DNA of 7,591 bases from Candidatus Falkowbacteria bacterium RIFOXYC2_FULL_47_12. GTDB lineage: Bacteria; Patescibacteriota; Patescibacteriia; Patescibacteriales; XYC2-FULL-47-12. Made by a program: the position numbers and the translations under genes. The stretch spans positions 1 through 7,591 of the forward strand of contig MFGL01000019.1 of the NCBI GenBank assembly GCA_001778285.1, in the 5' to 3' direction. The stretch's first letter is position 1. The number at the start of each line of letters is the position of its first letter. The notes beneath the pieces are model-generated. The model was given only the letters and a program-made list of their open reading frames with translations. It had not been told where the DNA came from and made no database searches. Of this stretch, positions 3,228 through 7,591 are shown one piece after another.

Positions 3228-5789
3228 TCAATCTATCAAACTAAAAGTATAATTATTTGGTCCCTCTTGTTTAAAAATTTCGTAGGGGCGCTTGCCCACT
3301 AAGTACTGCTGGCCACCGATTAAAATATACAAATGAATTTCATGTCGACCGATAGTTTTGACTCCCAATCCTTGAGGATTAGAAGGGTCAGCAAATTTTC
3401 CCCAATAGGATGCTCTAAGTTGAACATATCCCTGCTCCCAATAAAGATCGGCGGGAGTAGGATGTTCGGCGTGCCACCGCCAGACCTCTTCGCTGTTGAA
3501 ATAGTCAATGATGAGAAATTGAGCATCCTGGTGGAGATAAGAAAACTCAGCAAAAATACAGAACGGCTCTATCTCATTATAGCGAAGGAAAATATCATAA
3601 GGAACACAGTTCCTGTTATGGGGAATGCCCGATCTTATCAAACAGAAATAAGTATCGTCTCTAAAAAACAAAAAACGGCACAACACAAACTTCGTACAAA
3701 CAAAATGTTCGCCAATAATGGGCGTGGGTGAAGGTGTATTCGTTGGCGTATTCACTGGAACTAGCGTCCACATTGTTGTCTGTATTGGCGTACTTGTCGG
3801 CGTATTCATTATCGGTGTCCAGGTTGACGTTGGCACGGGTGTCATTGTCGGCGTGGGCGCGGGGCCGGTGTAGGTTTCCAGCAGGATGCGAAAGCCTACG
3901 TAACTCTTCCTCGTATCGTGTCCCACTGCCTCGCGGGCGGTGTCAACGATATTGTCTATCTGAAAGAAGAATGCCCCACCGCAGGCGACACCCGTGCCTT
4001 GTGCACTCAACGTCAGCTCGCTGACGTTGCCCAACTGGCCAACGATGCCGTTGTGCGGGTTGGGTTGCAACTTACTCACCCAAGCCGGTTTGTCCAGTAC
4101 GCTCCACGAGGGTATACTGAACACCTCGTAATTTTCCCGAGCGGTGGCTTGGTAATTAAAGTAGGGATATGACCCGGGGAGATACTGAGCAAGACTGCGC
4201 TTGATAACACCGCTGTTACCCCAACCATCTTGGTCGAAATAACGAATGGTGTCGTCCCGCAGTCCCCAGCGTGCCGTAGTGTACCACTCATCTTCAGTAG
4301 GTACCCTGGCGTGGTAGCCGAGCGCGTTCAGGGATTGGTTCAACCGTGCGCAGAATTCCTGCGTTTCATTAAGGGTAACATCCCGCACCGGCAGATTCTG
4401 GCCGTTGGCGTAGTAGAACTGAAACTCCGGCAGGAGCGCTATGAACTGCTCCTGCGTGATTTCGTACTTGCCAAACCACCGATCAGAAAACGGCTGCGGG
4501 TTCCGACCGTTGCCGGTGGGAACCACTGCAATCTGGAGCAGTTCGGGGAACGGCTCCAATCCGCGGAAATTAATCCGCGGTACGCCGTTCACGAACGTGA
4601 CGTATACCGGCTTTTCATTGCCGGTGTAGACGTACGTGCCCGGCGCTTTGTCGGGTTTGGCCGGGTCGGAGTGGTTGCCGCCGCCAGTATCGCCGGTGGG
4701 CGGGACGGGGGTGGGAGTAAATGTGGGTGTCGGTGTTACATCTTGGAAACCGGCAATGGAAAAATCTGCCTGACGGGGTTTGACTAAAACCTGCTGTCCA
4801 TCCCAGAGCATAACCACGAGGTCAAACTCCTGAGCGGACTGGTAGGTCTTTCCTGCCTGTCCGTACGCGCCGGTCTTATCCAGCCAATTCGGAACCTCGT
4901 CACTGCGAGCGGCGCCGTAAGTAATGGCGCCGTTGTTCGTTTTATACTGGCCCCAGCAACCTTCTTTAACTAACCAGCATTTATTTTGACTGGAATTGTA
5001 AATGAGAGCGGTTTGTCCATCGGTTCCGTAACGATTTGTTTCGTCGTTATTTTGGAAATTCTGGATCATCACTCCATTCCAATCATGGACATAGATATTG
5101 CCGTCCACATCTTGGAATGGAACGCCGAGTTTGAGTTCGTAGCGTTCTACGAATTTAGTAGTGATATGACTACTTTGGTTGAGGAAACGGCCGATTTTAA
5201 TGAACGTTTCGGGGTTGAAATAATTTCTGATTACAAACGCTTCGTCATAACCAGAATCTCCGCAGGGGAAAAAACTGGCTACCTTACTATTCATACTACT
5301 TTTGCGTATTTCGAAATGCAGATGAGCGGCAAGACCGATACCTTTTCCTACCGTACCGATTTGCTGGCCGATAGTGACTAAATTTTCGTCAGATACCATT
5401 CTGGTATCCAGATGCCCATACAATGAAAAAATTAATTCTCCATTTGGTAGGACGTGTCTGATGAGAATTAAGTTTCCCCAAGTAGAGCCGCTTTCGTAAT
5501 ACGATTTTACCACTTGACCATTAGCGACGGCGTAGACGGGTTGGCCGAGATCATCATCTCCTGACGTTCCATCTTTATTAAAATCAACGCCTGGATGTTT
5601 TGTAACCCCGCAACTACCTTCGTAATCATATTCTCTTAACCATTGTACTCCTTTACGGTTCTCTAACCACCCATCTCCGTTCTCATCTCCCACTGGATAG
5701 CGAAAGACGCTTGCGATTTCCGCGGCAAAAACATTTGACGCGACCAATCCGATAAGTAATGCCATGCCTAAAACCGACTTTCTATTCAT
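3228..5789 (-). CDS. secreted M23 metallopeptidase with LGFP-like, SUMF1-like and orphan C-terminal domains
   Basis: The 853-residue protein starts with a signal peptide (about 1-22, ending NVFA). Residues about 24-200 are an M23/LytM peptidase with the complete site: H65 and D69 (HPGVD), H126 (YGHL), H156 and H158 (HLHFE). The family cuts peptidoglycan cross-links. Residues about 217-347 are LGFP-like (LGVPFQDVDG, GAITYGAARSDEV), by analogy a wall-binding module. A Thr-Pro linker follows (about 350-385). Then comes an FGE-sulfatase/SUMF1-like domain (about 437-637: KYEITQEQF, RVPTEDEW, GQLGNVSEL, YVGFRIL). Its GGAFFF end lacks the cysteine of true formylglycine enzymes (V615 there), suggesting ligand binding. 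A second Thr-Pro linker (about 643-690) leads to about 160 beta-rich residues I do not recognise. AAAGGA lies 11 bases before the ATG. The C-terminal coding part is visibly more AT-rich. The N-terminal layout recurs in the truncated paralog upstream. Confidence 0.85.
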   Translation of the reverse strand: MNRKSVLGMALLIGLVASNVFAAEIASVFRYPVGDENGDGWLENRKGVQWLREYDYEGSCGVTKHPGVDFNKDGTSGDDDLGQPVYAVANGQVVKSYYESGSTWGNLILIRHVLPNGELIFSLYGHLDTRMVSDENLVTIGQQIGTVGKGIGLAAHLHFEIRKSSMNSKVASFFPCGDSGYDEAFVIRNYFNPETFIKIGRFLNQSSHITTKFVERYELKLGVPFQDVDGNIYVHDWNGVMIQNFQNNDETNRYGTDGQTALIYNSSQNKCWLVKEGCWGQYKTNNGAITYGAARSDEVPNWLDKTGAYGQAGKTYQSAQEFDLVVMLWDGQQVLVKPRQADFSIAGFQDVTPTPTFTPTPVPPTGDTGGGNHSDPAKPDKAPGTYVYTGNEKPVYVTFVNGVPRINFRGLEPFPELLQIAVVPTGNGRNPQPFSDRWFGKYEITQEQFIALLPEFQFYYANGQNLPVRDVTLNETQEFCARLNQSLNALGYHARVPTEDEWYTTARWGLRDDTIRYFDQDGWGNSGVIKRSLAQYLPGSYPYFNYQATARENYEVFSIPSWSVLDKPAWVSKLQPNPHNGIVGQLGNVSELTLSAQGTGVACGGAFFFQIDNIVDTAREAVGHDTRKSYVGFRILLETYTGPAPTPTMTPVPTSTWTPIMNTPTSTPIQTTMWTLVPVNTPTNTPSPTPIIGEHFVCTKFVLCRFLFFRDDTYFCLIRSGIPHNRNCVPYDIFLRYNEIEPFCIFAEFSYLHQDAQFLIIDYFNSEEVWRWHAEHPTPADLYWEQGYVQLRASYWGKFADPSNPQGLGVKTIGRHEIHLYILIGGQQYLVGKRPYEIFKQEGPNNYTFSLID
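4900..4937. repeat. 38-base segment identical to 7134-7171 (copy in the full-length paralog)
   Basis: This stretch is identical over 38 bases to 7134-7171 and encodes the NNGAITYGAARSDE part of the LGFP-like region. It contains GGCGCC twice, 9 bases apart. The flanking sequence of the two genes differs at many positions. The identity suggests either strong constraint or recent gene conversion between the paralogs. Confidence 0.75.
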
Positions 5790-5876
5790 GATCGTTTTTA
5801 TCCTTTCCTTTCGGTTCTTTCTTTTCTTTCGTTGTAATTGGGAAAGATCGATTTGTTAGAGCAATTAATACGCTCT

Positions 5877-5905
5877 ATGAAAAGTGCGATTTTATGTATC
5901 GCGCT
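5877..5905 (-). terminator. weak hairpin terminator after the membrane-anchored protein gene
   Basis: On the minus strand GCGCGAT (5905-5899) pairs with ATCGCAC (5891-5885) with one mismatch around a 7-base loop. TTTTCATAG follows. It starts 13 bases after the stop of the 205-residue gene. The short T-run makes it weak, so readthrough into the 853-residue gene is likely; I see no convincing promoter for that gene. Confidence 0.45.
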
Positions 5906-5917
5906 TTCTAAGAGAGG

Positions 5918-6535
5918 TTAATCGAGGAATTTGAAAGAAGATAAAAAAATTTCAAATATGCTTCTATCTTGAGCACCATTACTTATTGCAAATATAAAAT
6001 CATTATTTTCAATAAAAATTGATTTTAAAATCCAATCCGTATGACTATCTGTAGTAACTGTTACTAACAATCCTGCTTTATTGCCTATTGTTATTTTTTC
6101 TCTTTTTTCTAATCTATCATTAAATTGAGAGCCTAATCCTTTTATTAACCCTTCTATATTTTTTGTACTATTATATATATTAATACCCCAAAAATATCCA
6201 CCTGGCTTAGATTCTATTGTGCCAAAACTAATTCCATTATTTGAATCTTCAAATACCCACCCCCCCGGATACCGCACCTCAAACCCATACTCCTCATTCC
6301 GGTACGTCTGCCAGTCACTCGTGTCCACATCAGCCGCCGGACTGCCGACAACTTCTCCTTGTAGTTGATTATCACCAACCTGCGGCTGTTCGCTCTGCTG
6401 TTCACTGCCTGGTACTTTAATACTTACTCCTTGCTCCGATTTTAAATACCAAAACACTCCCCCGCCAACCGCAGCGAGGATGACAACAACTATAATAACT
6501 GAGATTGTTAATTGCTTTTTATTCATATAATTCAC
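5918..6535 (-). CDS. membrane-anchored extracytoplasmic protein with a PsbP-like/'YGFEVRYPGGW' domain
   Basis: The 205-residue protein has a positively charged start, one membrane helix (about 9-31, LTISVIIVVVILAAVGGGVF) and a Gln/Ser/Pro-rich linker (about 33-70). A soluble domain follows, beginning YRNEEYGFEVRYPGGW (78-93) and ending with the IFLSSFKFLD strand. Domains starting this way are common in exported proteins of Patescibacteria and loosely resemble PsbP-like folds; no reaction is known to me. It should face outward from the membrane. The GTG at 6535 is chosen because AGAGG lies 9 bases upstream; an ATG at 6526 is the alternative. It follows the truncated M23 paralog by only 18 bases and is probably cotranscribed with it. 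Its C-terminal coding half (5918-6240) is much more AT-rich than the N-terminal half, hinting at a mosaic origin. Confidence 0.75.
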   Translation of the reverse strand: MNYMNKKQLTISVIIVVVILAAVGGGVFWYLKSEQGVSIKVPGSEQQSEQPQVGDNQLQGEVVGSPAADVDTSDWQTYRNEEYGFEVRYPGGWVFEDSNNGISFGTIESKPGGYFWGINIYNSTKNIEGLIKGLGSQFNDRLEKREKITIGNKAGLLVTVTTDSHTDWILKSIFIENNDFIFAISNGAQDRSIFEIFLSSFKFLD

Positions 6536-6544
6536 GTTAATTTT

Positions 6545-6549
6545 CCTCT
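6545..6549 (-). promoter_or_regulatory. Shine-Dalgarno AGAGG deciding the GTG start at 6535
   Basis: AGAGG on the minus strand is 9 bases from the GTG at 6535 but 18 from the in-frame ATG at 6526, so GTG is the better start. It lies just beyond a perfect hairpin holding the upstream stop codon. Confidence 0.55.
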
Positions 6550-6551
6550 GC

Positions 6552-6569
6552 TTTCAGCCTACGCTGAAA
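6552..6569. repeat. perfect 7-base hairpin at the end of the truncated paralog
   Basis: TTTCAGC (6552-6558), CTAC, GCTGAAA (6563-6569) is a perfect stem with a 4-base loop. It contains the TGA of the upstream gene and lies a few bases before the ribosome binding site of the next gene. There is no T-tract, so it is not a terminator. It sits where homology between the two paralogs stops and may mark a recombination junction or protect the processed mRNA. Confidence 0.5.
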
Positions 6570-7591
6570 CCGGGGAAAAAGCAACGTATAAAATACTGAT
6601 TCAACCAGTCGCAGAACGCGCGGCATTCTGCCAGCGTAACGTGGCGCACCGGCGTGTTCTCGCCGATGTTGTAGAACCACGCGAAGCTGGGGTCAAACGC
6701 CGCGTACTGCTCTTGGGTTATTTCGTAAATGCCAAACCACTTCTGAGCCACAGACGACAGTGCAATCTGCACGAGCGGATTGCCGGTGCCGGGATGTTCA
6801 ATCAGACCTTGCAAAACAATGGCTGATGGAACACCGTCACGAAACTGCAACTCAACCGGATACCCGCTACCTGTGTAAGCGTAGTTCATGGGGAAACCTA
6901 GCTGTTGCGTGTCCGGGTGGTTGCCGCCGATGACGCCGGGGGGCGTGGGGGTTGCCTGTGGTGTTGGCGTGATGTCCACGCCGCCAGCGATGGTAAAATC
7001 TGGTTTTCGTGGTTTAACTAGCACCTGCTGTCCGTCCCAAAACATTACAACCTGCTCAAACTCCTGCGCGGATACGTAGATCTTGTCCTTTGGGCCGTAC
7101 GCGCCGATTGCGTCTTTCCAATTTGCTACCTCATCACTGCGAGCGGCGCCGTAAGTAATGGCGCCGTTGTTACTCATGTACTGGCTCCAGAAGCCTTCTT
7201 TGAGCACATGCGCCTGTGTTCCGTTGGGATTCAGCATAATTGCGGTATAGCCATGGTAGTAGCCGGTGCTGTCCCCGCGGAAATCCTGCAACGTGACGCC
7301 GTTCCAATCGTGAACGTACACGCCGCCGTTGCGATTACTGACGGGACTGCCGAGGGGGTGGCCGGCGGCGGTTGATTCGTAATAGCTGGTGAGGATAGCT
7401 TGGTTAATGGTGTTGTTAGAATACTTAGCGATGCTGGATGTGGCTTGGTAGTTAGTGACGAAATCTGTAGGGTCGTACCAATCTTTTAAAATCGAGGTAT
7501 TGGCGGTGTAACCGGAAAAAATCCAGTCGCCGTATTTGTACTCGTTTGGATTGGCTGGATATTGTCCTCTATGAATCCCAAAATGAAAATG
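6554..7591 (-). CDS. M23/LGFP-like/SUMF1-like surface protein, paralog cut off at both ends in this window
   Basis: The frame is open to the window edge, giving 345 visible residues; the N terminus is outside. It begins at HFHFGIHR, which aligns with the HLHFEIR motif of the M23 peptidase in the 853-residue paralog, so the peptidase core lies upstream of the window. LGSPVSNRNGG and VYVHDWNGV (from about residue 80), then GAITYGAARSDEV, match the LGFP-like region. A Thr-Pro linker follows (ITPTPQATPTPPG). The SUMF1-like domain starts as KWFGIYEITQEQY and PVRHVTLAECRAFCDWLNQ, but then reads YFIRCFFPGFSVG and stops. About 150 residues of that domain, the second linker and the C-terminal domain are missing. 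The next gene starts 18 bases later. A 3' deletion, recombination or assembly join could explain this. An internal GTG at 7321 is not a real start, because the homologous frame continues upstream of it. Confidence 0.8.
   Translation of the reverse strand, partial: HFHFGIHRGQYPANPNEYKYGDWIFSGYTANTSILKDWYDPTDFVTNYQATSSIAKYSNNTINQAILTSYYESTAAGHPLGSPVSNRNGGVYVHDWNGVTLQDFRGDSTGYYHGYTAIMLNPNGTQAHVLKEGFWSQYMSNNGAITYGAARSDEVANWKDAIGAYGPKDKIYVSAQEFEQVVMFWDGQQVLVKPRKPDFTIAGGVDITPTPQATPTPPGVIGGNHPDTQQLGFPMNYAYTGSGYPVELQFRDGVPSAIVLQGLIEHPGTGNPLVQIALSSVAQKWFGIYEITQEQYAAFDPSFAWFYNIGENTPVRHVTLAECRAFCDWLNQYFIRCFFPGFSVG
7134..7171. repeat. 38-base segment identical to 4900-4937 (copy in the truncated paralog)
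   Basis: This is the partner of the segment at 4900-4937, in the same orientation and coding phase. It is the longest exact match I find between the two paralogous genes. Confidence 0.75.

Noticed and set aside
3870..4490. Variable region of a diversity-generating retroelement in the SUMF1/C-type-lectin-like domain
   Set aside because: Such domains are frequent retroelement targets in Patescibacteria, but there is no reverse transcriptase, no template repeat that I can find, and the domain is followed by another linker and domain rather than the gene end.
4230..4787. 185-residue plus-strand ORF
   Set aside because: It is antisense to the well-supported M23/SUMF1-like gene and shows no recognisable domain or ribosome binding site.
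5790..5880. Promoter of the 853-residue gene
   Set aside because: Only weak boxes such as TATTAA near 5865-5870 are present and none has a matching -35. An AGAGC/GCTCT inverted repeat lies there, but its role is unclear.
7319..7321. GTG at 7321 as the start of the truncated paralog
   Set aside because: The frame stays open to the window edge and encodes the matching LGFP-like and M23-end residues, so this GTG is an internal valine codon.

Overview
The window looks like a chromosomal contig from an uncultivated bacterium, most likely of the Candidate Phyla Radiation / Patescibacteria (Parcubacteria-like). This taxonomic call is an inference. It rests on the membrane-anchored protein with a 'YGFEVRYPGGW' domain start, the Thr-Pro-rich linkers in large secreted proteins, the DUF4143-type ATPase, an IS3-type transposase and the HigBA module. 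TGA is used as a stop (higB, the 853-residue gene and others), so the genetic code appears standard. Every gene I can support lies on the minus strand, so the window reads biologically from its right end to its left end.

Right half (7591 to 3228): two paralogous secreted multidomain proteins flank a small membrane-anchored protein. The first paralog (7591-6554) enters from beyond the window inside its M23 metallopeptidase domain. It continues through an LGFP-like region and a Thr-Pro linker, then breaks off early in a formylglycine-generating-enzyme-like (SUMF1/C-type lectin fold) domain. A 205-residue membrane-anchored protein follows 18 bases later (6535-5918). The second paralog (5789-3228, 853 residues) has the full layout: signal peptide, M23 peptidase with all zinc and catalytic residues, LGFP-like region, Thr-Pro linker, SUMF1-like domain without the catalytic cysteine, second Thr-Pro linker, and an unrecognised C-terminal domain. 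Together they look like a cell-surface set that cuts and binds the cell envelope.

Middle (3227 to 1611): a noncoding stretch of about 400 bases carries two strong leftward hairpin terminators. Then comes a consensus sigma-70 promoter driving a stand-alone AAA ATPase with a DUF4143-type, PD-(D/E)XK-like C terminus, closed by its own strong terminator.

Left (1610 to 1): a HigBA toxin-antitoxin operon, toxin first with a 4-base overlap. It has a near-consensus promoter whose 17-base spacer holds a palindrome that is probably the HigA operator; a second, perfect palindrome lies just upstream. After higA come a large imperfect inverted repeat and an intrinsic terminator. Next is a short unrecognised ORF with a good ribosome binding site. 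It seems to be cut by an IS3-family insertion sequence whose orfA and the start of orfB fill the left edge. The orfA/orfB phase differs from the usual -1 arrangement.

I see no tRNA, rRNA, CRISPR array or reverse transcriptase. The parts most worth following are the paralogous M23/SUMF1-like surface proteins, above all the orphan C-terminal domain and the abrupt truncation of the upstream copy.
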